DNA of 64,000 bases from contig CAWGOF010000003.1 in NCBI GenBank assembly GCA_963824225.1, positions 1,674,001 through 1,738,000 on the forward strand, written 5' to 3'. The translations under genes and the position numbers were made by a program. The notes under the pieces are model-generated. The model saw nothing but the letters and a program-made list of their open reading frames with translations. It made no database searches and was not told the DNA's origin. This document shows, in pieces, positions 8,293-17,053 of this stretch (position 1 is the first letter of the stretch; each line of letters begins with the position of its first letter). Source of the DNA: CAWGOF01 sp963824225 (GTDB taxonomy: Bacteria; Acidobacteriota; Polarisedimenticolia; Polarisedimenticolales; Polarisedimenticolaceae).

Positions 8293-9912
8293 TCAGTCCA
8301 AGAGCGAGCAGTCGACGACCTTGCCGCAGCCGTCGAAGGTCCGGTTCACGAGATCGAGCGCCTCGCTCAGGGCGGACGGCTGACCGCCGCACAGGGAGGA
8401 CGTGCCGCCGCTGAGGACGTCCTCGGCTGCACGGACGATCGTCTCGACCGTCACGCCGGCGAGGCAGTCCGGATACACCACTCTTTGGCACTGGTCGTCC
8501 GAGGCCGGAACGCACTCGGCGTCGCTCGCACACACCGCGCCGGCGTTGGCCGACCGCGAGTCGCACACGCCGCCGTCACACCGCGCGGGGCCGCATTCGC
8601 CGCTCGCCTCGAGCCGGAGATCCGCGCCGCTGAGCTGCGTACAGAGCTCGACCGGTCCGGACGTCGGGGCGGGGAGCCGGAAGCCGTGCAGGTCCGCCGG
8701 ATCGAAGTCGACGTGCTCGAAGCACTTCGTATCGTCCGGCACGCCCGCCGTCTGGCAGCTCGATCCCGCGTTGTGCGTCCCGGGACCACACACGCCTTCG
8801 GCCGTGCACGATCCGGGTTCCCCGATCGCGAACGGTCCCGCACCTGAGACCGCGAGCTCGAGGCCGAGCTTCAACGTCAGCGTCTGACCGGTCAGAACGC
8901 CGCCGCCCGAGCCCTTCGAGCCGCTTCCCTGACGATCGTCGCTCGAGAGGTCCGAGACGCCGCTGACCTCGCGGTTCGAGCCGCTCGACGGCGAGAACAC
9001 TCCGGGTGTCGAGCCCGCAGGCAGATAGGCGATCAACCCGTTCCGGTTGCACAGCGTCTGAAAGTCGTTGCCTGCCCCCTGACCCTGGTGCGCGGGCGCG
9101 TCGTAGGTCGCCGTGTCACAGCCACCGGCCTCGGTCGACAGCGCGTTCAACGTGTGAGCTCCGCCGACGGTGATCGGCAGCACCGCGGCCTCGTTGACCG
9201 TGAGCCATCCGGCGAGAGGATCGTTGCAGAGTGCGATGTCACCGCCGACCTGGCCGCCGGGTTGTCCGAGACATCCCTGGCTGACCGTACAGAACACGAC
9301 CTCGGCGTCGCGACAGCTGAGCGTGACTCGGACCCGAACGTTCGGACCGTTCCCGAGACGGTTGCGGCCCGACGTGGGGTTGGAGAACGCGAGCACCTTT
9401 TCGAGCGGAGGCGGGAGCACGCCGTCGACGCACGCGGCGAGACCGGCAGCCCGTGCCGGGTCCGACGTGACGCGAACCGGTACGTCGAGCGCGTCGGGAA
9501 ACGCGCGCGGCTGGGCGCCCGGCGAGAACACCGTCAGGGCGACCGGTGCGGCGAGCAGCTCGAGCGCCGGGCCGCCCTGCTCCGCGGCGGTCACGGTCAC
9601 GGGATACACGGGCGAGCCGCTGCCGCTCGAGAGCGCACCGAGCCCGATCGTCACCGTCCCGACGAGCTGACCCGCCTGAAACTGCGTGCCCGGCACGGTG
9701 AGGTCGACGAAGATCTGCCCCTGCGTGGCCACGCCGTCCGTGGCGCTCTCATCGGTATCGCTGACCGTCGTGACCCCCTCTGAAACCGGGGAGCCGCTTG
9801 CGGTGACCTGGAGTGGGTCGGTCCCCGCGAGCGCGGCCGAAGCCCACAGGGCAGCGCCCAGACAGGGAGCAGCGGCCAGAACGCGGCGGAATCGGTCGCA
9901 ACGTGCGCGCAT
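8293..9912 (-). CDS. Large secreted protein of unknown function
   Basis: Exported protein of 539 residues. ATG 9912 is chosen over an in-frame ATG 18 codons upstream because GGAGGACCCC directly precedes it and the signal peptide (about 30 residues, ending SAALAG) starts there. The N-terminal half is Gly/Ser/Val-rich and beta-rich in appearance. The C-terminal half has many cysteines, with pairs such as CTAEGVCGPG and CGPARCDGGVCDS and a final DGCGKVVDCSLLD. Cys-rich repeats of the form G-x-V-C-x-S-D-x-E-C resemble disulfide modules of myxobacterial-type secreted proteins. No catalytic motif is visible. A perfect inverted repeat sits just beyond the stop. Confidence 0.7.
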   Translation of the reverse strand: MRARCDRFRRVLAAAPCLGAALWASAALAGTDPLQVTASGSPVSEGVTTVSDTDESATDGVATQGQIFVDLTVPGTQFQAGQLVGTVTIGLGALSSGSGSPVYPVTVTAAEQGGPALELLAAPVALTVFSPGAQPRAFPDALDVPVRVTSDPARAAGLAACVDGVLPPPLEKVLAFSNPTSGRNRLGNGPNVRVRVTLSCRDAEVVFCTVSQGCLGQPGGQVGGDIALCNDPLAGWLTVNEAAVLPITVGGAHTLNALSTEAGGCDTATYDAPAHQGQGAGNDFQTLCNRNGLIAYLPAGSTPGVFSPSSGSNREVSGVSDLSSDDRQGSGSKGSGGGVLTGQTLTLKLGLELAVSGAGPFAIGEPGSCTAEGVCGPGTHNAGSSCQTAGVPDDTKCFEHVDFDPADLHGFRLPAPTSGPVELCTQLSGADLRLEASGECGPARCDGGVCDSRSANAGAVCASDAECVPASDDQCQRVVYPDCLAGVTVETIVRAAEDVLSGGTSSLCGGQPSALSEALDLVNRTFDGCGKVVDCSLLD

Positions 9913-9981
9913 GGGGTCCTCCGACGGGTGTTGCACATACGTGTTTGTTCGCGCCAGGAGATTCATGCGTTACCAAATACA

Positions 9982-10010
9982 TATCGAATAGCCGCAATCG
10001 CCATAGTCAA
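9982..10010 (-). promoter_or_regulatory. Candidate promoter of the secreted-protein gene
   Basis: On the minus strand TTGACT (10010-10005) and TCGATA (9987-9982) are separated by 17 bp inside the only AT-rich patch of the interval. Transcription would start near 9975, giving a leader of about 60 nt that includes the GGAGGA ribosome site before ATG 9912. Confidence 0.35.
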
Positions 10011-10069
10011 TCCTGTGCCAGAGCCGGCGCCGTCGCCGAATACGCCGACCGTTCGGAGAACGACGACCC

Positions 10070-10107
10070 GCTCGGGCGGCGCGCGGCGCGCACACCGCCG
10101 CCCGAGC
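10070..10107. repeat. Strong hairpin, 12-bp perfect stem
   Basis: GCTCGGGCGGCG (10070-10081) and CGCCGCCCGAGC (10096-10107) are exact reverse complements around a 14-nt loop. It lies in a gene-free interval, upstream of the secreted-protein promoter. It has no U-tract and no gene close upstream on either strand, so a terminator role is not obvious; it may be part of a structured RNA or a DNA site. Confidence 0.5.
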
Positions 10108-10376
10108 CTCCGGTGCATTCCGTATTCGCGCGGCCGAATCACCTGTGACTTTCCACAGGCTCTTCTGCACGTACCCAAGGTTCTCGACTCGACCTGCGCG
10201 CCGTCCGCAGTCCGTCCGCAGGAATTCCACACGTTGTCCTTCAGGGGTTCCCCTGCCTTTTCCGCTCGAACGACCTCAGCGAGCGGACTTTGGACGCCAA
10301 AACGCGCGGGCCGAACGACGCACGCGTCGACCGTGGAGCGATCTCGGCGCTCGAGCGACGACGTATCTTTCCCGCC

Positions 10377-10568
10377 ATGAACGCCGACCGGATCCGGAAC
10401 GTCGTGGCCAAGTTGCACGGTGAAGAGATGCCGGGCGCGCTGTGGATCGTCACTTTGTGCCTGCGCTGCGGGACCATGCCCGTGGCCGAAGCCGATGAGT
10501 GGAGACGGCAGATCTCGGCCCGCCTCGCATTTCTCGAGATCACGACGCCGCTTCGGGCATGTCATTGA
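10377..10568 (+). CDS. Small hypothetical protein upstream of cysD
   Basis: Protein of 63 residues (MNADRIRNVVAKLHGEEMPG...). It is amphipathic and balanced in composition, unlike the Arg-rich shadow frames around it, with Trp, Cys and a W-R-R-Q-I-x-A-R-L-A-F-L-E helix. A TATCTT hexamer ends 7 nt before the ATG and there is no Shine-Dalgarno, matching the leaderless pattern of other genes here. It ends 38 bp before cysD and could be read into it. No family recognised. Confidence 0.5.
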   Translation: MNADRIRNVVAKLHGEEMPGALWIVTLCLRCGTMPVAEADEWRRQISARLAFLEITTPLRACH

Positions 10569-10606
10569 GCCGCTAGCCCGCCCCGCGCTTTACACTGCGG
10601 AACGGC

Positions 10607-11539
10607 ATGACGGACAGGGACGACCCCCGAGCCTCGGGCCCGGCCCTCGGGCATCTGGAACGTCTCGAGGCCGAGAGTATCCACATCCTGCGCGAGACCG
10701 TCGCCGAGGCGACGAGCCCGGTGATGCTGTACTCGATCGGCAAGGACAGCTCCGTGATGCTGCACCTCGCGCGCAAGGCGTTCCATCCGGCCAAGCTCCC
10801 GTTCCCGTTGCTGCACATCGACACGACGTGGAAGTTCCGCGACATGTACGCGTTCCGCGAGCGGATCGCCGCCGATCCGAGCATCGACCTGATCGTGCAC
10901 GTCAATCGCGAGGGTCTGGCGCTGGGCATCAACCCGTTCATCCACGGGGCATCCACGCATACCGACGTCATGAAGACCCAGGCGCTGCGCCAGGCGCTCG
11001 ACACGCACGGCTTCGATGCCGCGATTGGCGGCGCTCGGCGCGAGGAGGAGCGCTCGCGGGCCAAGGAGCGCATCTTCTCGTTCCGCTCGATGCACCACCG
11101 GTGGGACCCGCGGAGCCAGCGCCCCGAGCTGTGGCGGCTGTACAACGCGCGGAAGCACGCCGGCGAGTCGTTCCGCGTGTTCCCGCTGTCGAACTGGACC
11201 GAGCTCGACGTTTGGGAGTACATCCAGCGCGAGAACATCGCGGTCGTTCCGCTGTACTTCGCCCGTCCCCGGCCGGTCGTCGAGCGCGACGGTGCGCTCA
11301 TTCTGGTCGACGACGAGCGCATGGCGCTGCGCGACGGAGAGGCTCCGGCACTGCGCAGCGTGCGGTTCCGCACGCTGGGCTGCTACCCACTCACCGGGGC
11401 GATCGAGTCGTCGGCCGACACCCCGCGGGCGATCATCGCCGAAACGCTGCGCGCGCGGACGTCCGAGCGTCGCGGGCGGGTCATCGATCACGACCCGAGC
11501 GGCACGATCGAGACCAAGAAGCACGAGGGGTACTTCTGA
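10607..11539 (+). CDS. cysD: Sulfate adenylyltransferase subunit 2 (CysD)
   Basis: Catalytic subunit of ATP sulfurylase, 310 residues, the normal length. It adenylates sulfate to APS in the cytoplasm together with the GTPase CysN. Family signatures are clear: the PP-loop S-I-G-K-D-S-S-V-M-L-H near residue 45, HIDTTWKFRDMYAFRE, GARREEERSRAKER and the C-terminal TLGCYPLTGAIES. It overlaps the downstream cysNC by one base (TGATG). The neighbouring sugar-nucleotide and sulfotransferase genes suggest the product PAPS is used for sulfation of a surface glycan rather than only for assimilation; no reductases (cysH, cysI) are present here. Confidence 0.95.
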   Translation: MTDRDDPRASGPALGHLERLEAESIHILRETVAEATSPVMLYSIGKDSSVMLHLARKAFHPAKLPFPLLHIDTTWKFRDMYAFRERIAADPSIDLIVHVNREGLALGINPFIHGASTHTDVMKTQALRQALDTHGFDAAIGGARREEERSRAKERIFSFRSMHHRWDPRSQRPELWRLYNARKHAGESFRVFPLSNWTELDVWEYIQRENIAVVPLYFARPRPVVERDGALILVDDERMALRDGEAPALRSVRFRTLGCYPLTGAIESSADTPRAIIAETLRARTSERRGRVIDHDPSGTIETKKHEGYF

Positions 11540-13407
11540 TGCCCCGCGCGACCGAGCGCGCGAGCCTCCTGCGCTTCGTCACGTGCGGAAGCGTCGACGA
11601 CGGCAAGAGCACGCTCCTCGGGCGCCTGCTGTACGAGTCGAACCTGCTGGCCGAGGACCAGCTCGAGGCGCTGGCCGCCGATTCGAAGAAGTTCGGCACC
11701 CAGGGCGACGACCTGGACTTCGCCCTCCTGCTCGACGGGCTCGCGGCGGAGCGCGAGCAAGGGATCACGATCGACGTGGCCTACCGGTTCTTCTCGACCG
11801 ACCGGCGCCGGTACATCGTCGCCGACACACCGGGCCACGTGCAGTACACGCGGAACACGGTCACCGGCGCGTCGACCGCCGACGCCGCGGTGCTGCTGGT
11901 CGACGCGCGAAAGGGGCTGCTCCCGCAGACCCGTCGCCACGCGTACCTCGTGTCGCTCCTCGGCGTCGGGCACGTCGCGCTGGCGATCAACAAGATGGAC
12001 CTCGTGGACTACTCGGAGAAGCGGTTCCGCGAGATCGAGGCCGAGTACGGGGCGTTCGCCAAGCTCGTCGGGCTCGCGGGGACGCCGTGCATCCCGCTGT
12101 CCGCCCTACGCGGCGACAACGTGCTGCGGCAGAGCGCGAACACCCCGTGGTACAGCGGCACGACGCTCTTCGGGTGGCTCGAGGCCGTCGAGATCGACGA
12201 GGCTCGGCGGCTCGAGCTGGCGTTCCGGCTGCCCGTCCAGTGGGTCAACCGGCCGAGCCCCGACTTTCGGGGTCTCGCGGGAACGATCGCCAGCGGCGTC
12301 GTGCGCACGGGCGATCGCATCGTCGTGCAGCCTTCGGGCTCGGAGAGCCGGGTCGCCCGCATCGTCACGCAGGGCGGGGACCTCGCACGCGCGGTTGCGG
12401 GGCAGTCGATCACCCTCACGCTCGAAGACGAGCTCGACGTCTCGCGCGGCGACGTCCTGGCGCTCGCCGACGCCCCGGCGCAGGTCGCGGATCGATTCGA
12501 GGCGACGGTCGTGTGGATGGGCGAGCAACCGATGCTTCGCGGTCGCGACTACCTGATGAAGATCGGGACCCGCACGGTCACCGCGACGATCGCCCCGCTG
12601 AAGTATCGCGTCGACGTCGAGACCCTGGCCCACCTGGCGGCGGAGCGGCTCGACCTGAACCAGATCGGCGTGTGCGAGCTCGAGCTCGATCGGCGCGTGG
12701 CGTTCGATCCGTATGCCGAGAACCGCGAGACCGGGGGGTTCATCCTGATCGACCGCCTGGCGAACGACACGGTCGGCGCGGGGATGCTCAAGTTCGCGCT
12801 GCGCCGCGCGCACAACCTGCACCCGCAGCGCCTCGAAGTCGATCGCACGGCGCGAGCGGCCCTGAAGGACCAGAAGCCGTGCGTGATCTGGCTCACCGGG
12901 CTCTCCGGCTCGGGCAAGTCGACGATCGCCAATCTGCTCGAGCGGTCGCTGCACGGCCGGGGCTGCCACACGTACATCCTCGATGGCGACAACGTGCGCT
13001 ACGGCCTGAGCAAGGACCTGGGGTTCACCGACGAGGACCGCGTGGAGAACATCCGACGCATCGCGGAGGTGGCCAAGCTGATGGTCGACGCGGGCTTGAT
13101 CGTGATCACCGCGTTCATCTCGCCGTTCCGGGCCGAGCGGCACATGGCGCGGACCCTGCTCGCGCCGGGAGAGTTCCTCGAGGTCCACGTCGACGCGCCG
13201 CTCGAGGTGGTCGAGGAGCGCGATCCCAAGGGCTTGTACAAGAAGGCCCGGCGCGGCGAGATCAAGAACTTCACCGGCGTCGACTCCCCGTACGAAGCGC
13301 CCGAGTCGCCGGAGATCCACCTCGACACGACGACCGTCACGCCCGAGGAGGCGGTCGAGCGGATCACCGCGACGTTGCGACGCATCGGGATCCTCGACCG
13401 CCGCTGA
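11539..13407 (+). CDS. cysNC: Bifunctional sulfate adenylyltransferase GTPase / APS kinase (CysNC)
   Basis: Fusion of 622 residues. The N-terminal EF-Tu-like GTPase has a P-loop (CGSVDDGKST near residue 18), DTPGH (G3) and NKMD (G4), then beta-barrel domains; it activates CysD. The C-terminal 190 residues are APS kinase, with its own Walker A (GLSGSGKSTIAN near residue 455) and DGDNVRYGLS, converting APS to PAPS. ATG 11539 overlaps the cysD stop (TGATG), so cysD and cysNC form a coupled operon. The open frame extends far upstream, but that part is antisense-like noise within cysD. PAPS made here is the sulfate donor for the sulfotransferase encoded 2 kb downstream. Confidence 0.95.
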   Translation: MPRATERASLLRFVTCGSVDDGKSTLLGRLLYESNLLAEDQLEALAADSKKFGTQGDDLDFALLLDGLAAEREQGITIDVAYRFFSTDRRRYIVADTPGHVQYTRNTVTGASTADAAVLLVDARKGLLPQTRRHAYLVSLLGVGHVALAINKMDLVDYSEKRFREIEAEYGAFAKLVGLAGTPCIPLSALRGDNVLRQSANTPWYSGTTLFGWLEAVEIDEARRLELAFRLPVQWVNRPSPDFRGLAGTIASGVVRTGDRIVVQPSGSESRVARIVTQGGDLARAVAGQSITLTLEDELDVSRGDVLALADAPAQVADRFEATVVWMGEQPMLRGRDYLMKIGTRTVTATIAPLKYRVDVETLAHLAAERLDLNQIGVCELELDRRVAFDPYAENRETGGFILIDRLANDTVGAGMLKFALRRAHNLHPQRLEVDRTARAALKDQKPCVIWLTGLSGSGKSTIANLLERSLHGRGCHTYILDGDNVRYGLSKDLGFTDEDRVENIRRIAEVAKLMVDAGLIVITAFISPFRAERHMARTLLAPGEFLEVHVDAPLEVVEERDPKGLYKKARRGEIKNFTGVDSPYEAPESPEIHLDTTTVTPEEAVERITATLRRIGILDRR

Positions 13408-13425
13408 ACCGACGGCCCCAGCGCG

Positions 13426-14487
13426 TCACGCCGGGAGATCCTCGTAGCGCCGGATCTGCTCCAGGCTCGACTGCCGCATGTCCCGTCCAGCGTAGAACGC
13501 GCGGTACCAGTCGACGGTCCACTCGAGCGCCTCGTCGAGCGTCAGGCGCGGCCGGAAGCCGAGACGGCGCAGCGCGAGGCTCGCGTCGAGTGTCAGCGAG
13601 CGCTCCTCGGGGATCGAATCGCCGGCGTCGACGATCCACCGCGACCCTTGGCCCCACAGCTGCGCCAGCCGGTCGACCACGTGCCGGACCGGCTGGACCG
13701 TCCGCACGTCGGGCCCGAAGTTCAGCGCCGCCGGGACGTCCGCGTCGCCGCACAGCTGCTCGGCGTACAGCAGGTATCCGCCCAGCGCATCGAGCACGTG
13801 CTGCCAGGGGCGGGTCGCGTCGGGTCGGCGGATCCGCACGATCTCGCCGCACGAGGCGGCGCGCACGAAATCGGCCACCAGCCGGTCGCGACCCCAGTCG
13901 CCTCCGCCGATGACGTTCCCCGCGCGCGCGCGTCCCAGGCGCACCCTCGCGTCGCCGAGGAAGCTGTGGCGATAGCTCGAGGCCACGAGCTCCTGACACG
14001 CCTTCGACGCGCTGTACGGATCGCTGCCGCCCAGCCGGTGGTCCTCGCCGAACGGTCGGCCGGCCCCGTCGTTCTCGTAGACCTTGTCGCTCGTCACGAC
14101 GACGACCACCCGGACCGCCGGCGTGTGTCGAATCGCTTCGAGGACATGGACCGTGCCCATGACGTTCGTGGCGAACGTCCCCGCGGGCTCGGCGAACGAC
14201 GTGCGAACGAGCGCCTGCGCCGCGAGATGGAACACGACCTCGGGCTGCGCCTCGGCCAGAGCGTCCAGCACGACCTGCGGATCGCGCACGTCGCCGAGGA
14301 TCGAGCGCACGGCGGAGCCTTGCGCGATGCAGCGAAACAGGCTCGGCTCGGTCTCGGGCGGGAGCGCGAGACCGGTCACGTGCGCGCCCTGGGCCTCGAG
14401 CCACAGCGCGAGCCATGCGCCCTTGAACCCGGTGTGCCCGGTGACCAGAACCCGCCGCCCGCGCCAGAACGCGCGGTTCAGGTCCAC
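13426..14487 (-). CDS. rfbG: CDP-glucose 4,6-dehydratase
   Basis: Extended short-chain dehydrogenase of 353 residues, close to the usual 357. It converts CDP-glucose to CDP-4-keto-6-deoxyglucose, the branch point to 6-deoxy and 3,6-dideoxy hexoses. Visible motifs are the Rossmann G-H-T-G-F-K-G-A-W at residues 13-21, the catalytic Y-S-A-S-K near residue 150 (DPYSASKACQELV), and family hallmarks VVVVTSDKVYEN and RAGNVIGGGDWG. A GTG at 14487 inside the end of the cytidylyltransferase gene gives the proper N-terminus, overlapping it by 10 bp, so the two are coupled. It converges on cysNC with an 18-bp gap. Confidence 0.93.
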   Translation of the reverse strand: MDLNRAFWRGRRVLVTGHTGFKGAWLALWLEAQGAHVTGLALPPETEPSLFRCIAQGSAVRSILGDVRDPQVVLDALAEAQPEVVFHLAAQALVRTSFAEPAGTFATNVMGTVHVLEAIRHTPAVRVVVVVTSDKVYENDGAGRPFGEDHRLGGSDPYSASKACQELVASSYRHSFLGDARVRLGRARAGNVIGGGDWGRDRLVADFVRAASCGEIVRIRRPDATRPWQHVLDALGGYLLYAEQLCGDADVPAALNFGPDVRTVQPVRHVVDRLAQLWGQGSRWIVDAGDSIPEERSLTLDASLALRRLGFRPRLTLDEALEWTVDWYRAFYAGRDMRQSSLEQIRRYEDLPA

Positions 14488-15251
14488 ACCTTCCACGGCG
14501 GATGACCGCTGTTCCACAGCTCTTCGAAGATCAGCTTGTCGCGGTACGTGTCCATCGGCAGCCAGAACCCGTCGTGCCGGAACGCGCCGAGCTCTCCGCG
14601 CGCCGCGAGCGTCTCGAGCGGCGCGCGCTCCCACGTGGTGTCGTCGCCATCGATGAGGCTCAACACTTTCGGCGACAACACGAAGAACCCGCCGTTGATG
14701 TAGCCTCCGTCGCCGACCGGCTTCTCCGTGAATCGTACGACGCGATCCCCGTCGAGGCACACGGCGCCGAACCGCCCGGGCGGCAGGACGGTGGTCATGG
14801 TCGCGAGCCGGCCGCTGTGCTCGTGAAACGCGAGCAGCGCGGGAAGGTCGATGTCCCCCACGCCGTCGCCGTAGGTCATGCAGAAGCTCGCCGAGTCGGC
14901 GACATACGGCGCGATGCGCTTGAGCCGCCCGCCGGTCATGGTGTCCTCGCCGGTGTCGACCAGCGTCACGCGCCACGGCTCGGGGTTCTGTCTTTCGAAC
15001 TCGACGCGGCCGCTCCCCAGATCGATCGTAACGTTCGAATCGTGGAGCAGATAGTTCGCGAAATACTCCTTGATGACGTGGCCCTTGTGGCCCAGGCAGA
15101 CGATGAAGTCCCTCAACCCGTAGTGGCCGTAGAGCTTCATGATGTGCCAGAGGATCGGCCGCCCGCCGATCTCGACCATCGGCTTCGGCTTGAGCTCGGT
15201 TTCCTCGGACAGCCGAGAGCCCCGGCCCCCGGCCAGGATAACGGTGTTCAT
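14478..15251 (-). CDS. rfbF: Glucose-1-phosphate cytidylyltransferase
   Basis: Nucleotidyltransferase of 257 residues, exactly the usual family length. It makes CDP-glucose from glucose 1-phosphate and CTP. The N-terminus carries the nucleotide-binding signature (ILAGGRGSRLSEET, then KPKPMVEIGGRPILWHIMK), and FCMTYGDGVGDID and WLPMDTYRDK follow as in RfbF. ATG 15251 is chosen because it begins directly at the beta strand of the signature. It feeds the overlapping dehydratase gene. No downstream enzyme for dideoxysugars (E1/RfbH type) is in the window, so the final sugar cannot be named. Confidence 0.95.
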   Translation of the reverse strand: MNTVILAGGRGSRLSEETELKPKPMVEIGGRPILWHIMKLYGHYGLRDFIVCLGHKGHVIKEYFANYLLHDSNVTIDLGSGRVEFERQNPEPWRVTLVDTGEDTMTGGRLKRIAPYVADSASFCMTYGDGVGDIDLPALLAFHEHSGRLATMTTVLPPGRFGAVCLDGDRVVRFTEKPVGDGGYINGGFFVLSPKVLSLIDGDDTTWERAPLETLAARGELGAFRHDGFWLPMDTYRDKLIFEELWNSGHPPWKVWT

Positions 15252-15280
15252 CGCGATTTGTTCGCCTCGACCCGGGTGCC

Positions 15281-15288
15281 AGTATAAT
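15281..15288. promoter_or_regulatory. Overlapping divergent -10 elements between rfbF and sulfotransferase
   Basis: AGTATAAT reads TATAAT on the plus strand (15283-15288) and TATACT on the minus strand (15286-15281). Each would start transcription about 23 nt before its gene, the sulfotransferase (GTG 15318) and rfbF (ATG 15251). Neither side shows a strong -35. One symmetric core could therefore serve both halves of the surface-sugar locus. Confidence 0.45.
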
Positions 15289-15317
15289 CCGACAACTTTG
15301 CGAGCCGGAAGCATCAG

Positions 15318-16142
15318 GTGTTTCCCCTAAAAACCATCGAGACCTGGTTCCCGCGCGGCACATGGAGGCGCCGCGGGGCGCGGTGGCTCAAGCGCAACGT
15401 GAAGCAGCTCAGCCGGACGATCCGTCCGGACCGCAGCACCCACATCTTCGTCGCCTGCTTCCAGAAGTCCGGCTCGACGTATCTGACCGAGCTGCTGTCC
15501 GAGATCACGGGCTTTCCGTCACGCGCGCTGGTCGCGGCGTACGGCCACAACGATCAGGACGTCCACGAGTTCGCGCTCGAGGACGTCGAGCGCGAGAGCT
15601 CGGTCACGCAGCAGCACGCCAAGGGCACGGCGAACAACGTCGCGCTGCTCGAGAAGTACGGCATCAAGCCGGTCGTCCTGGTTCGCGACATCTTCGACGT
15701 CACGGTGTCGCTGTACGACCACATCGAGCGCGGACGAGACCGCGTCCCGACCGGCTTCGTCCACCGCGAGTACTGGCGCCTGACCAAGGACGAGAAGCTG
15801 CTGTACCTCGTGCGCATTCACGCACCGTGGTACTTCAACTTCTTCGTTTCCTGGCGCGAAGCATCGAGCTCGATCGACGTGCTGTGGCTGACGTACGAGG
15901 AGCTGTTCGCGGACCAGGTCGGGACCGTCTCGCGGGTTCTCGGATTCTACGGCCTGTCGGCCGAGCGGGCCACGATCGAGGCCGCGATCCGTTCGACGAC
16001 GGGCGCCCGATCGACCCGCTTCAACGTCGGCGTGTCGGGCCGGGGGCGCGATCTGCCGGCGCTCCACCGGCAAGCGATCATCGACATCGCTGCGGTGTGG
16101 GGCATCGACAAGCACGAGATGCTGAGGATCGGGATCCCGTGA
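15318..16142 (+). CDS. PAPS-dependent sulfotransferase
   Basis: Cytosolic-type sulfotransferase domain protein of 274 residues. The 5'-phosphosulfate-binding loop is visible near residue 46 (FVACFQKSGSTYLTELL) and the 3'-phosphate-binding region near residue 125 (VVLVRDIFDVTVSLYDH). The Tyr-Glu-Glu helix (WLTYEELFADQ) is also typical. It would transfer sulfate from PAPS to a carbohydrate or lipid acceptor. GTG 15318 is the only start giving the N-terminal basic region. It is followed with a 4-bp overlap (GTGA) by an epimerase and then a glycosyltransferase, so the acceptor is probably a sugar of the same surface glycan. PAPS comes from cysD/cysNC nearby. Confidence 0.85.
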   Translation: MFPLKTIETWFPRGTWRRRGARWLKRNVKQLSRTIRPDRSTHIFVACFQKSGSTYLTELLSEITGFPSRALVAAYGHNDQDVHEFALEDVERESSVTQQHAKGTANNVALLEKYGIKPVVLVRDIFDVTVSLYDHIERGRDRVPTGFVHREYWRLTKDEKLLYLVRIHAPWYFNFFVSWREASSSIDVLWLTYEELFADQVGTVSRVLGFYGLSAERATIEAAIRSTTGARSTRFNVGVSGRGRDLPALHRQAIIDIAAVWGIDKHEMLRIGIP

Positions 16143-17053
16143 GAATCGCCCTGACCGGCGCGACGGGGTTCATCGGGTCGCACGTGGCGCGACGGATGGT
16201 GGCGGACGGCTGCGACGTCCATGCGCTCCTCCGCCCGCACGGCGATACGCGGCGGATCGAGGACGTGCTGCCGCGTCTGCGCGTCGTCCCGTGCGATCTC
16301 CTCTCGCCGACAGACGTGGATCGGGCGATCGAGACGATCGTTCCGGAGCACTGCGTACATCTGGCGTGGTGCGCGGGACCCGACACGTATCGCACGAGCC
16401 TGGACAATCTCCGATTCCTCGGCGCGAGCTTGCATCTCGTACGTCGCCTGGCGGACGTCGGCTGCCGCAGGCTGTTCGTCGCCGGCACGTGCGCGGAATA
16501 CGACCGGGTCGCGGGTGCCGTGTCCGAAGACGATCGAACGGCATCCCGCAGCCTGTACGTCGCAGCGAAGCTCGGCCTCGCGCTGACGCTCGCGCAGCTC
16601 GGCCCGGCGGTGGGCATGGAGATCGCGTGGGGGCGGATCTTCTATCTCTACGGCCCGTTCGAGGACGAACGTCGGCTCGTGCCGCTGACCCTTCGCAAGC
16701 TGCTGCAGGGCCAGCCGGTCGAGCTGACGACCGCCGACCATGTCCGGGACTTCTCGCACGTCGAGGACGTGGCGGCCGCGATCTGGGCCGTGTTGCGCTC
16801 GGGCCTCGTCGGCCCGGTGAACATCGGCTCGGGCGAGCCGGTTCGTGTCCGCGACGTGGTCTCGACTCTGGCTCGGGTCCTCGAGCGCCCGCTCGAGCTC
16901 GCGTGCCACGAATCGGTCGACCCCACCGATCCACCGCCCAGCCTCTACGCCGACATCTCGCGGCTACGCCAGGGCACGACGTGGGTCCCGCGCTTCGATC
17001 TCGAGCGCGGGTTGCGCCACACCGCCGAATGGTGGAAGGCCCGGCCGGGATGA
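16139..17053 (+). CDS. NAD-dependent epimerase/dehydratase (extended SDR)
   Basis: Nucleotide-sugar-modifying enzyme of 304 residues. It begins V-R-I-A-L-T-G-A-T-G-F-I-G-S, the N-terminal beta strand and G-x-x-G-x-x-G dinucleotide loop. The active-site Tyr and Lys are in SLYVAAKLGL near residues 140-145; the Ser/Thr before them is in FVAGTCAEYD. It could act on the CDP-4-keto-6-deoxyglucose made by the divergent rfbFG genes as a 4-reductase or epimerase, which is an inference from position only. GTG 16139 overlaps the sulfotransferase stop and the stop overlaps the next ATG, so the three genes are translationally coupled. Confidence 0.85.
   Translation: MRIALTGATGFIGSHVARRMVADGCDVHALLRPHGDTRRIEDVLPRLRVVPCDLLSPTDVDRAIETIVPEHCVHLAWCAGPDTYRTSLDNLRFLGASLHLVRRLADVGCRRLFVAGTCAEYDRVAGAVSEDDRTASRSLYVAAKLGLALTLAQLGPAVGMEIAWGRIFYLYGPFEDERRLVPLTLRKLLQGQPVELTTADHVRDFSHVEDVAAAIWAVLRSGLVGPVNIGSGEPVRVRDVVSTLARVLERPLELACHESVDPTDPPPSLYADISRLRQGTTWVPRFDLERGLRHTAEWWKARPG

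Larger units (their letters stand above)
9913..10376. other. 464-bp gene-free interval
   Basis: No convincing ORF fills this stretch. It contains the leader and probable promoter of the minus-strand secreted-protein gene, a relatively AT-rich patch (9965-10015), a strong 12-bp-stem hairpin (10070-10107), and a short CAGGGG/CCCCTG inverted repeat separated by two bases near 10247. The right end carries a TATCTT hexamer at 10364-10369 just upstream of the small gene at 10377. A small RNA is possible but unproven. Confidence 0.4.

Noticed and set aside
10420..11538. Upstream extension of the cysNC frame through cysD
   Set aside because: The extension is Arg/Pro-rich, lies entirely inside cysD, and the CysN signature starts just after ATG 11539.
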